DNA from: Sporodiniella umbellata | Taxonomy: Eukaryota > Mucoromycota > Mucoromycetes > Mucorales > Rhizopodaceae | Assembly (NCBI GenBank): GCA_025677835.1 | Contig: JAIXMR010000002.1 | Coordinates: 402,001 to 466,000, forward strand | Length of the DNA stretch: 64,000 nt | Reading direction: 5' to 3' | Part shown: positions 47,182 through 58,600 of the stretch, piece after piece | Position numbering within the stretch: position 1 is the stretch's first letter | Layout: the number at the start of each line of letters is the position of its first letter | Notes under the pieces: generated by a model | What the model was told of the DNA's origin: nothing | The model's database searches: none | What the model saw: the letters and a program-made list of their open reading frames with translations, nothing else | Program-made: the position numbers and the translations under genes

Positions 47182-48489
47182 TTAACCCAAAGAGGCAATT
47201 AAAATCATGAATAAAAATAGATAAGATGAAGTAATGGTAGTACCAGCAGAAGTAGGGTTGGAAGACGCCTGGGCACTGCCTACTTTAGATGAAGCAGAAG
47301 CGCTGGTAGGGGGTGTGACAATGGAGACAGAAGAGGAGGCAGAGGACACAGCAGAAGAGGCGCTGATGCTGGCAACAGCAGTGTTGTTTGTAATTGTTGT
47401 ATTAGCATCTTTGTACGAAGGAACGCCATTACATTGGCCTACAGTGACAACCTTGTATGCTTTCTAAATAAAAACAAAAGATTAATCATCTTTGGATTTC
47501 CTAATCGGTTTTTTGTCCTACTTGAAGACCAGGTAAGTTTTTAATGGCTGCATTGATAGTCACTTGAGTAATGTCATGTTCTAATGAAAGACCGCCAGTA
47601 GAAGAGCTGTTAGCTTCTTTGATCCATTTAGTAAAGTTTCCGTCAATGTATTCTGACTTGAATCCAGGTGCATTCTCAGCCAACTATAAATAGACTTAAC
47701 AAAAAAACACAAACTTTTTTTTGTTTTTTTTTACCATCCAATCATTTGTATCGTGGTCCCAAATGACAGCTATTAAAAACAAAAGCAAAATGAATACAAA
47801 AAGACACTTATGCATTTAGCTAAGCTTACAAGTAAAGCCAAGAGCATCTCCAATGTCTCTAACGCGGTTATCAATGTCACCGTAAGGCTATAAAAAAACG
47901 TTTTGTTAGTCGTAGAGCTTTTCTATTGTCGGATAATAACACGTACAGGTCTAAAGAGTTTGGGTGAGACACCGATAATATCACGAATGGCCTGTTCGGT
48001 CCACTTTAATTCAGCAACAACTTGTTCGTTGGTCAAAGTGGTCATGTATGGGTGAGACCAGGTATGCATGGCAATTTCGTGGCCTTCTTCATAAGCGCGC
48101 TTAACAATTTCGGGGTGTTTTACAACGTTGGCACCGATCATAAAAAGAGTGGCCTTTTGGTTGGTAGACTTTAAGAAATCGTAAAGAGAAGGAGAGAATT
48201 CGGAAGGTCCATCATCAAAAGTCAAACCCCATTGACCCTTGGGGCACTGGTACAAACTGTTGCCTGTACATCCGGACTTGGCCCAATCGCAGTATTTGTC
48301 TTCACCGCTAGTGCTGGGGCCGTTGTTGCCATTGCTCTTGAGAACAGGAGCGGCAGTAATGTTGGCACCTTTGATAAGTTCAAGCCATTCAGGCTTGGGT
48401 GTAGGTACCTTGCCAGAGACTGGATAGGTGGCGTTTTGTGCAAGCACTAAAGAAAGAGAGCAAAGAGCGATACACGAAAAAATCTTCAT
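47182..48489 (-). CDS. Chitin deacetylase (CE4) with GPI-anchor-like tail
   Basis: Five exons: 48489-47947, 47887-47830, 47769-47735, 47683-47522 and 47463-47182, giving 359 aa. Signal peptide MKIFSCIALCSLSLVLA. All CE4 motifs are present: TFDDGP at residues 90-95 (base and metal Asp), the metal-binding H142/H146 in HTWSHPYMT, RPPYGD, WDHDTNDW and LSLEHD. A long Ser/Thr/Ala-rich region ends in SAGTTITSSYLFLFMILIAS, which looks like a GPI-attachment signal. It would convert nascent chitin to chitosan at the plasma membrane or wall, a characteristic wall process of Mucorales. The palindromic TATA element upstream suggests a regulated promoter. Confidence 0.94.
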
Positions 48490-48562
48490 TTTCGATTTAG
48501 TAAAAATTGAATGAAAGAAAGACTACAGTAACTATTTATTTCTGAGCCTTTATCTTTTTTAT

Positions 48563-48574
48563 TTTTATATAAAA
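48563..48574 (-). promoter_or_regulatory. TATA box of chitin deacetylase gene
   Basis: TTTTATATAAAA (self-complementary) 75-85 bp upstream of the chitin deacetylase start codon. Confidence 0.5.
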
Positions 48575-48861
48575 TAGAAGCTGTAGAAAAATAAGCATTG
48601 ATCTTCGTACAACCACACAGCCCCTCCGCCTGTTTTGTGTCACCGTTTCACTTGTATATTTTTCTTGTGATTTTGTGTAATCTTAAACTAAGCTTTGGGA
48701 CCATTTTATTTACATTTAAATTATATATACACATGTGTATATTAGGCGTTGGGGGAGGAAAAAGAATAGAAAAAGGCAGAAATAGAATTAAGAAAGAGAC
48801 AAAAGAAATAAAAGAGAAGGGGGAATGAGAAAGAGAGAAAAAGAAAGAAAGCAAAGGGCTT

Positions 48862-49161
48862 TTAAAACCCTTTTGGAATGAAATTATTTACATTCATTGC
48901 TGTAGCTGCTGCTGAAGTAGCAACCGAGGTAGCTGCAGGATAGTGGTAATAGTGCCAGGGATGCACTCGTCTTTTTTTCCTCAATGGCTTCTGTACTAAT
49001 GAACGGTGGGTCAGCCAATTGTTGCATTGGTTAATCCATGAATAAAACTGCAAGTGATGGACGTATGTTCTGTATTGAAGTGCAGAAAGAAATTCCATTT
49101 CCATCGTGTTGAGTTCATATATGGGTATACCAGAAACTTGAGACCAGCTCTGTAGTAATTA

Positions 49162-49197
<36 letters not shown>

Positions 49198-49547
49198 GTA
49201 AAAATGTAAACATTAGTCAACACTACCTTGTTGGTAAATGTATTATCATCTAAAAATTTGTTGGCCAAAATAAGGGCCGTTGTAAATAGTCTTGACTCTG
49301 AACCAGTTGAGCTTTGGATAATAGGATAGGCAAACCTAAGCCGATAAATGTAAAACAAAGCAATCAAAACACAAGAGCTACTGACTTGTGTTGTCTTTAA
49401 TATATTTTGACAAAATAGATGGAAATTGGCTGAACGGTCGTTGGTTAAAAATGGTGTGCCTGTCCATATCTTGGGTACCATTTGAGTGACAAAATCTGAC
49501 AACTGAATTGGGTTTGTACATGAAAGAATAGGAAAGGGTGGTTGCAT
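48862..49547 (-). CDS. Pho80/Pcl-type cyclin
   Basis: Two exons, 49547-49227 and 49149-48862, giving 202 aa. The Pho80-family cyclin box runs from about residue 30: TQVSSSCVLIALFYIYRLRF, then SRLFTTALILANKFLDDNTF, then NKSWSQVSGIPIYELNTMEMEFLSAL. These are the characteristic helices of Pcl cyclins that partner Pho85-like kinases. An alanine-rich, basic tail follows, with no destruction box visible. The intron contains a 31-nt poly(T) tract. Which process it regulates (phosphate, polarity or glycogen) cannot be read. Confidence 0.9.
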
Positions 49548-50195
49548 AGTAAAGTAAAAGTAAAAGAAAAAGATATGTATCAAAAATGGTGGAGGGGGCC
49601 GCCTTTTTATTCAATTTGCCCCGAAGCATCCCACATCCCTTATTGTATATATATGTATGTTGTATATATGTGCCTACATATATATATACATATATATAAA
49701 CACACGCACGTACGTATATACAAATACACATAGGTATTTAACTACTCTTACATATGGAAATGTGTATATAGGCCCAGATCAGTACCATTCTTAAGCTTTT
49801 AGTATTATTATTATTATTATTTTTTGGGAGCTCATGCCTTCCGTGCCTTTCAGTTATTTCGTAGATGACGTCTATTCTGTTTCTACCGTCAATTTGTAAA
49901 TAAAAGGTAGCCAGAAGGGGGGGAGGAGGAAGGTAGAGGAGACAAACAGAGTTTTAATCAAAATAAAATACATAAAAAAAGAGGCTCCTTAAAAACTCCT
50001 CTCAATCTTTTTTCTTAAGCGCACACTTACATGCACACATACACACACCCAAGTAGACTCATATACAACCGTTTGATCTCTCTCATTCTCTCCTTATTTA
50101 TGTAACCAAGAAAATACTTGATTTTCGTCTCTTTATTTATTTTTTTTCTTTTTACCTTCTTTTCTTTCTGTTTTTGTGAACTGGAAATTTTAGGC
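49548..50195. other. Divergent intergenic stretch with TA/ACGT-rich dinucleotide patch
   Basis: Between the cyclin (minus) and the RNB protein (plus). A TATATA/ACGTACGT-rich stretch covers about 49641-49730, and a TTA repeat lies near 49805-49822. No gene is supported. Confidence 0.6.
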
Positions 50196-52836
50196 ATGAA
50201 TTCTTTTGAAGCCCAAACTGCTCCAGAATCCACTCGTGGATTTTTCGATTTTCCTGAAGTAATAAAAAATATAGGCGACTCTATCGTCCTCCCTTCCCTA
50301 ATCGTATCATAGTCTTGCTTTACTATTAAAGAAGACCAAAGACGCCACTCAGTAGAGCTTACTCCACGTAATACATCTTATCGTGTCTCACTCCAACCCG
50401 TTACTGAGGAGCGTGTACTTTCAAGGGCCGATGCATTGGCAGAGGCAGAGGCTAAACTTACCCGTCGTCTCTCTGAGCCCAATCGTCGGGTATCTGACCT
50501 TAGTAGCAATCGTCGCTCTTTGCGTCTATCTACGTCAGACTTCAATCGGAAACCGCTATTTGTTCCTCACCTTCCATTTTCTTCCGTTCTTCCACACCTA
50601 AAGACAAACGTCTTGGTCAGTGGTATTCTGCGAATTAATCGTCGCAATCGCTCTAATGCCTACGTATTTTCTGAAGAACTCAATTCCGACATTTACATTT
50701 GTGGTTCAAGAGATCGCAACAGAGCATTAGAAGGAGACTTGGTGGCTCTTAAACTGATTCAAGTACAGCAGATCTTGATGGAAAAACACGAAAAAGAGGA
50801 GGCTAAACTCGCAAGAAACCACGGTCTGGCTTTTCAAAGAAAGCTGGATGAAGAAGATGAAAAAGAAATCGTTTTTGATGGCGAGGAAGACGTAGACTTG
50901 GTACCTCCTAAATACTGTGGCACGGTTGTTGCCATTTTGGAACGTTTTCAAAATCAACTTTTTTCTGGGTAAAGAATATAGAGAGAGTTGGAATTTTTTT
51001 TTTTCATAGGCTAAGTATAAAAATAGAACTTTGGGATTGACTAGGCCCAGCCATAAAAAGCCGGAAGAGAATCAGTTGCCTCCGCGCATTGTCTGGTTCA
51101 AATCTACTGATAAAAGAGTCCCTTTAATTGCTATTCCAGTAGAACAAGCGCCTCCAGGATTTATAGAAAATCCAGATGACTTTGAAAACAGTTTATTCCA
51201 AGCCTCTATACGACGTTGGCCAATCACCTCCCTTCACCCATTTGGTGTTCTGGAGAGATATATAGGGAATGTCAAAGATATAGGAGCTCAATTAGAGGCT
51301 ATACTTACAGATAACGATGTGTCAACTGATCCTATTCCATCTTCTGAACTGTTGTCTGTTACAGAAGAGCGCCTTGACTTGTGTCATTTGGCCTGCTTCA
51401 CATTGACTGGCCTTCAAAACGCTCTAAGTATTGAGCATTCAACAGGAATTTGCAAAATCGGTTTACACGTATCCGACATATCTACTCTTGTCGCTTTGGG
51501 CTCAACACTAGATAGAGAAGCGAGAGCTCGCGCTGTTTCTGTTGATACTGTTTTAGAGAAAATTCCCTTGTGGCCTAAATCTTTACTTGAACAAGCGGAA
51601 CTAACGCCCAATCAAGATAAATGTGCACTTTCAGTGATATGGACTATAGCAGAAGACGGCGAAGTTTTAGATACTTGGATCGGGAAAACCCTAATACAGT
51701 AAAAAAAAAAAAGAATCGCTAATTGTGCCCCTACTTATTGTTTTTTGTTCTTTTTTAGTTCAAGTATGGTATTGACAGAAAAAGTTATGGAAGAAATCTT
51801 AGACTTTCATAGTGTTGATGAAGAAAGTACAGAAGCGGACGTCTTGACAATATATTCTATTGCTTGTCTGTTCCATGCCAAAAGAAATCTAATTAAGATA
51901 CCTAAGCTCGAATTTAAATTTGTAGATACAGTACCTACCGAGCTAATTACATTTCAAAGTAAGGCTATTTTTGAGGAATTCCAATTATTAGCAAATACAC
52001 ACGTTGCTCAGAAAATAGCCAGTCATTTTCCTGAGCAAGCTCTGTTGGTCTCTCAGGCTCGTCATGATGAACAGAAGATGCAGAAATTAATCAAATATCT
52101 CTCCTCTTTTGGTTATACGCTTGACCCCGTTTTTCTTGCCGACTCCATTGACGCCATACCACGTGAAGAGGCACAAAGTGTGATCCGCGCCTTAGTTGTT
52201 AAGTGTCAGTCTCCAGAACGCTATCTATCCTCGGGAGCCGACATCTCGCGTTATTTTCACCATGGCCTTTGCGAACCTCTTTATACGCATTTTGCTAGTC
52301 CTATTACTCGTTATACTGATTTTATAGTCCAACATCAGCTGCAAAGAGCGCTTTTGAATGATACAAGTGAGTTTCCATTAGATGTAAGATCAACTGCTTC
52401 CAGCGCAAATATTAAAAAACATTCAAGTCTACAAGTACTTGAAAGTACAAAACACCTCTTTTTGTCCTGCTATCTTAGTAACCACTCGAAGGAATGCGAC
52501 GCCATAGTGGTAGGGGTACAGGAGAGCGCAATTGATGTGATGGTCCTGCCGTTTCAGATTGAACGGCGTATCCATACAGTTTATCTTCCAATCGTATCTC
52601 ACCGTTTTGAGGTTAACGAACTGCACATTTTTTGGCAAAAGGCGGATGGCAACAAAGTGGGGTCATGTAAACGTACATCAATTTGCCAACCAAAATTAAA
52701 TGAGGATCAGACTGCCCTCTTTCCGGAAGAAAGAAGACAAATCATTCGTCCATTTGACGTTCTAAAAGTCTCAATCAAGGCTCTTCCTATGCAAAACCCT
52801 CCTTTGATACGCGTTTTGGCAGTAAATCCATTTTAA
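50196..52836 (+). CDS. RNase II/RNB-fold protein lacking catalytic aspartates (Ssd1-like)
   Basis: Four exons: 50196-50258, 50313-50968, 51027-51698 and 51759-52836, giving 822 aa. After a basic, Ser/Arg-rich N-terminus come cold-shock-type domains (LVSGILRINRRNRSNAYVF ... RNRALEGDLVAL; PPKYCGTVVAILERF) and the RNB domain (FQASIRRWPITSLHPFGVLE through GADISRYFHHGLCEPLYTHF and SPITRYTDFIVQHQL). In active members the RNB loop reads D-P-x-x-A-R-D-L-D-D-A-L. Here the matching stretch is FTLTGLQNALSI, so all four metal-binding aspartates are replaced. The protein is therefore probably an RNA-binding pseudo-nuclease like yeast Ssd1, which controls translation and localisation of wall-protein mRNAs. 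The N-terminal extension is shorter than in yeast Ssd1. Confidence 0.88.
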
Positions 52837-52876
52837 TAAAGCAAGATATAAAAAAAAAAAAATATGCGCACAAGGT

Positions 52877-53518
52877 CTAGTTTCCTTGCAAGGATCGCAT
52901 AGTAGCAGCAAAAAAGTCTTCTTCCTCTTCTACTTTTTTGGTTTCTGGCGCAATGGGTCTATTAGGTCTTGCAGGCTTGTTCGATGCGGAGTCACTTGCT
53001 TCTATATCGAGCTGTATACATAATTAAAAAGTAAGAAACAAAGTCGTGCATGTAACAATATACAACAGTGCTTACTTTCTGCTGATAGGCTTTAGCAAAT
53101 CGACTGTGGTACTTTTGCGTAAGAGACATTTTGTCTGTATATTCTGGTTGAGACTCAAAGTATTCTTTTGCTCTTCCGTTTCCACCTAGCTATACATAAT
53201 GTTATTACTGCTGTTTTCTTTTTCTTGTCATTACATCCATCTTCTTCAGTTGGTTTTCATTCCATTTGTCCATGCCAATCGATCGCACAAAGCTGTATAT
53301 TGTACCATGAATGGATCGCTTAAACACACAATTCAAACTTCATTTTTGCTATACCTGATGTGTACACCAAAAGATCGATGAACTCCTGAGCAAGTCAAAC
53401 AGATGAAGATTCCATAGTTGACACTGGCCCATTGTGGGTTCGGTGCTCCGCAATCAAAACAGAGACGATTGTCAGGTTTCTTCTGTAACTCCAGCAAGAA
53501 TTGCTTAGATTCGGACAT
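52877..53518 (-). CDS. ArfGAP domain protein, minimal (156 aa)
   Basis: Four exons: 53518-53355, 53292-53235, 53189-53076 and 53011-52877. The zinc finger ligands are Cys20, Cys23, Cys40 and Cys43 ([11 protein letters not shown] ... [14 protein letters not shown]) and the arginine finger is Arg48. [18 protein letters not shown] and [13 protein letters not shown] complete the fold, and [15 protein letters not shown] is the Gcs1/Glo3-type helix after it. The protein stimulates GTP hydrolysis by Arf and so drives COPI coat turnover. It ends about 45 residues after the fold, unlike the 350-500 aa of yeast Gcs1 or Glo3, so membrane-sensing tails are missing. Confidence 0.88.
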
Positions 53519-53943
53519 GCTACAACAATCGAAGAGCAGAGTGTGAAACCAACTTGGATTGACTTATTTCAACTGGCTGAGAATCAATACTAAAGTTTCC
53601 TTAAAAAGGAAAATGCCAAACAGAAAGTATTGTCACTTTGAAGCAAGAGGGGGTGAGGGAGAGAAACGAATGATTCTTTTGAAATCTGACTTGAAATAAT
53701 CCCTGAAAAATGAGAATCTGGGGTTTTCCAAGAGTGGCCTCAGTGCCTTTTTAAATTACTATTACAGAAAGCAAATTCGCTGATTTTGAGTTTCGTGTCG
53801 CGCAAAAAAAAAAAAAAAATGCGTGTTTGTTAATGAAGTCGACAGATCCAAAAATCAAGTCGTGATCACGTGTCATGAACTTCATTTATTTCTACTTATC
53901 GCTTGGGAACTGCCCAATGAAATTTCTCGACGTGAATTGTTGC

Positions 53944-53950
53944 TATAAAA
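53944..53950 (+). promoter_or_regulatory. TATA box
   Basis: TATAAAA about 90 bp upstream of the candidate start at 54040; it suggests a plus-strand transcript begins here. Confidence 0.35.
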
Positions 53951-54039
53951 AAAGGGACAATTTTCTGTATCCGTTCTACTTTCTTCCTATTTACAATCTA
54001 TTTTGCAATTATTAAAAATGGGTACGCAATCTTATAAAG

Positions 54040-54255
54040 ATGAATAAAGCCTTGTTGATAAAAACAAATTCGAGTCCGTGGATCTCGTTGTTAACCAGAG
54101 GTTACTCGCTATTGAAACAACAAGCTCTCTACTCAATTCCTAGCGAACAGGCCCCTGAGAGACCTCACAATCCTGTAATGTGTGCCGTTACGGATGAGAG
54201 CAGCAAAGATCCCTGTATGGACCAATGCAAAAAGCGCTTATACACTTCATTCTGA
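54040..54255 (+). CDS. Candidate small protein, possibly a truncated relic
   Basis: An ATG-started frame of 71 codons with a basic, hydroxylated N-terminus (KALLIKTNSSPWISLLTRGYS) like a mitochondrial presequence, followed by QQALYSIPSEQAPERP and a Cys-containing end. The LYSIPSE element resembles the start of apolipoprotein-O-type MICOS subunits (Mic26/27), but the frame then stops. The adjacent frame at 54182-54403 also looks coding-like but does not join by a canonical splice. It may be a pseudogene, a missed spliced gene, or chance. Confidence 0.3.
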   Translation: MNKALLIKTNSSPWISLLTRGYSLLKQQALYSIPSEQAPERPHNPVMCAVTDESSKDPCMDQCKKRLYTSF

Positions 54256-55638
54256 GGACGACAATTCTCGATTTCTTTATTCATTTTTCAGAAAATACCT
54301 GAATGCTTCTTTACTGCAAGACAATGGTGTATTCACGCCCAAGAAGCACAAAGGCAGGTTGAGCGTTATTATAAAAACACTAAAAGTATCTCTTAAAAGA
54401 TAAGAAAGTTAGAACAACATTGTATTCTTGGAGAAGATCATGTTCAAATATGTTTTTTTTTTCTAGTATCCATAACGACTTTCACAGCATATTCCATGGA
54501 TACATAAACGAACATTGTTGACAAGAATTAGATGAAACAGATAAAGATATTTAGCGACTCTACCCTATAGCTTGTTTGTACCAGTACATAATAACCAAGG
54601 CCACCTATACTACACAACAAACAGAACGTTTAGCCAAATGAGGTATAAAAGCGTTACGAGTTTTTAAAAAACTATCTGCACGTATATTATTGAGTATGTC
54701 TGTCAGCGAAAATCAGTGTTTGTTTCATTAGTGCTTTTTAATTAAATTGAACCATGATTTAACAAGAGACATCCACATGGTAGTGGTTTGAACGTGTCCA
54801 AATAAGTAGGTTAAGGGGCTGCAACCATGAAACATGCAATGCAAGCTAGTCAAAATCCCTGCTCGCTTGGCTCTTTGTATGTCCGCTACACTAATTGATG
54901 TATCCAAGATTATACTCAAACTAATAAAAAAGCATGTGCTGTAAACAGGATGATAGATAGAATACTGTTGCTTCAAAATACGATCACATTGTTACCTCGT
55001 ATCATGCACGAGTTAGTAAAAGTGGTGGTTTCCAAGGATAATGTGACTGGTTCCTAAGCTTCATGGCATGTCACATTGCTCTTCTCAAAACTTTATAATT
55101 GAATGCAGGGGAAATCCATTTAGCAGCAAGCTCATTGTACTTTTTCTCGATACAAACAAACAAATAAGCAAAGAAAAAAAAAGTAGGCATTGGCCTGACT
55201 GTAATAAGATTTACTAGTGGTTTCTATCATATCTGTATACAACGGATTGAAGTCCCTACAATGGTTGATATGATTTACAAAATCCGCCTACGACTCAACT
55301 AAGCCATAGTTTATCTGTTTAGAATCAGATCAGTTTCAAACTCACATGAAAACATCTACACAAAGCTCAATGGTATCTCTTCTGTCAACATCTTGTTTGC
55401 CCCTTCAAAGACAGATAGGCTGGAAGGAATGGCATGTTTGGCGGAGGGGATATATTGGAGCATGCACATTTTATTTTATTTGCTGGGAGCTTTAATTGGA
55501 CGAATGCACGGGTACTACAATGAGCTTTTTTAAGGGATGAATAAGGGTGACTGTCTGAGCTAAGTGGCACATGTGCTTTGTTTCTCTTTCTCTCTGATTT
55601 TTTTTTTTTTTTTTGTCATTACATACACAACACATAGC

Positions 55639-58600
55639 ATGCAAGAAGTTTTTCCAGTTAATTCTGGAAATGTTCCACCCCCAACCCATACTACTCATTT
55701 ACTTTCACACCAACTTTCCTTCAACAGTATTTTTCCAGCTAATAACAGCAACGCCAATATCACTCTACGGCGAAAGCATAAGCAAGTGAAGCCTGAACCT
55801 AAGGTAAAGACAGAATAATGAGATAAAAAAATAAATAAAAAGCTGAAGAAAAGTAGTGTAACTTTTTTTTTTTTGGCTAGTTAAAATTAGATAGAATTCT
55901 TGGTTTGACGTCAACGTCTTCACAAATCATGGATACAGCAAACGACTTGATAGCTTATGCGGCCGGTGCTGTTGTCGTTCTTTATAACCAAAAACGTAAT
56001 AAACAAGTTGCGTTTCTATACCCTCCACCCATAGCAACCAATACTGCCACAACTACAAATAACCTTAACGTGAACAATATAAATCCAAACGCAGCGCTTG
56101 TAGTACCTATGACGAGTCAAAACGAACCTTTAGCTACTCAGAGCACGGAAGAGAAAAAGACGACACCTGCTAGCACTCGTGTGAAACCTATAAGCTGTTT
56201 AGCCTTTTCGCCTGATGGCAATTATTTAGCAGTTGGCGAAGTAAGTTTCAGCGAGAGCACTGAGACGGATCTAATGTGTTAAAGACAGGACATCAACCAC
56301 GTATTTTTATCTGGGATGTGAAAGAAAGAACAATCACAAGAGAATTCAAATCGCACAAGTTTGGTGTCCTGTCACTCTCCTTTTCACCCAACATGAGGTA
56401 TTTGGTATCTGTCGGTTTTCAAGTAAGTAAATTAAAATTCGATATGCTTGTATATTAACTGATCTCGCTCTCTCTCTCTCTCTCTCTCTCTCCCTTTTTA
56501 TATCGGATCGTTTAATTCTCTACAGCACGACGGCTATTTGTATGTCTGGGACTGGAAAAAAGGGGTTAAGCTCGCAGGAAACAAAGTGACAAGCAGAGTC
56601 AACGCTATATCCTTTTCAAGGGATGGTTCCTTTTTTGTAACTGCAGGCCTTAGACACGTCAAATTTTGGTATTTGGACTCCCGGGGTAGACTACCAAAAA
56701 AAGTAAAACATAAACAAATACAATCAAACAATAGAAAGTTTATCTTGAAGGATTGATTGTTATTATTATTGCTATTCTCATAAAGGGATTAACAGGAGAA
56801 ACTCAAGTATTGGATGGCAGATCAGGACTGTTGGGTGTCTTACGGGATGCTAATTTTGTAGACGTTGCTTGTGATCAGAGCAATGGCTCGGGTTACACCT
56901 ATTTTGTCACAGACACTGGCATTCTGTGTGCCTTCAAGGAGGGAAGGATGATAGACAAATGGGTAAATCTTCAGGTACGTACGCACACTTGTTAGCGTCG
57001 ATAAACTCACATCATCAACGTGCAGGTCAAAAACTCATTTTCGATTGCTGTCTCTTCCACTTTTGTCATCTGCACATGTTCCGAGGGGACTGTCAGGTAA
57101 GGTGTATTGGTTCAGCTAGAGTACAGGGATTAATCTATTTCTATGTCCAGACTGTTCGAGCCTATTACTCTCAAATATTTAGGTATTCTCCCTAAACCAC
57201 ACCCGCTAGGTGTAGACATTAGTTCTATCACATCACCAGATATGGTGCGTACTACAGACGATGCTCACATGTTCCCGGACGCAGTAGCTATCGTGTACGA
57301 CAGCGAGGCACAACGAGTCACCATCGTTTATTCCGACCGCAGTCTCTATATTTGGGACATTCACGATTTACAAAAGATTGCAAAGTACAGAAGCTTCATT
57401 TTTCACAGCGATTGTGTTTGGGGTGTTGAGCCTTGTCCTAATAAAGACAACACGGCCATTCCCGCCCACTCTTTTGCTACTTTTTCAGGGGACGGTACTG
57501 TTCGCCTATGGAATCTGGATGCCCCTATAACCTCTTCAAGCTCCCCTTCACCTCAAAATGTCATGTCTCCCAGTACAAGTACAGCTGTGAACCGTAGAAA
57601 TATCTACTCTAAAGAGCTAGTAAAGATGATTTACGTCGATAAAGAAGCTGCAGCGTTTGCTAAGCAGTCCAGAAACCAAGGTAGCTATGCATTTTCCTTT
57701 TTTTTTTTTTTTTTTTTTTTTTCCCTCAGGAACTAAAAACGTTTGCAGACGAGGACCAATGCCCGGACTACGGTATTCGTTCTCTTAAGATGAGCACCGA
57801 CGGGAAATGGATGGCCAGTGGCGACCGAAGTGGGAATCTCCGTGTACATGACATGCGCACCTGGGAACTCAAGAGTTATCAAGAGGCTCATGACTCTGAA
57901 ATACTCGCTATTGACATGACTGTCGGTCCACTGGATGAGCAACACCTGATTGCTACTGGCAGTCGAGACCGGCTTTTACATATATTTGACCTACGTGACG
58001 ATTGCCAACTTGTTCAAAGCCTAGATGACCACTCTTCGTCCATTACTGCTGTTAAATTCTCAAATAATGCGACCCAGTTGATTAGCTCTGGGGCTGATAA
58101 AGGCATCATCTTTCGTCATCGGCAGCATCCTATTACCCCATTCCATTCGCCGAACCCTCGCCCGTTTACAACGTATCATAACCATTCTGGGCGTGGTACC
58201 GTTTTTGATATGGCGTTGGATGTCGAAGGCCGCTACATAGCGAGCGTTACTGGAGAGCGCAAGCTTTATGTGTTTAGTGTAGAATCTGGCAAACCTTTCA
58301 GGGTTTGCAAACCTGAAACGCCAGAAGAAGTAGGAAAGGAGCAATCCGGCGGTAGTTTAATCAACATTGACCTGGATCCATTTTCGGGTACTTTTGCTGT
58401 CACCAGTGGCTCTGACAAATGCATCCGCCTTTTTGACCTCACAAATAGCACATGTATTGAGAAAGCAGCAGCGTATGCTGAGTCTATCACTTCTGTTCGA
58501 TTTGTGTGCACTTCTGATAGAGATGTCAGAGTCATTAGTACCTGTTCAGATGGAACGGTCTTTGTGTGGAAAGTAGACCCAGACATTATAGCCAAAATGT

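Larger units (their letters stand above)
53519..55638. other. 2.1-kb intergenic stretch with one weak candidate
   Basis: No confident gene. A CACGTG hexamer lies near 53868 and a TATA box at 53944-53950. A weak candidate small ORF follows at 54040-54255 and is listed separately. Between 54,400 and 55,600 there is only AT-rich DNA with short frames. Confidence 0.5.
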
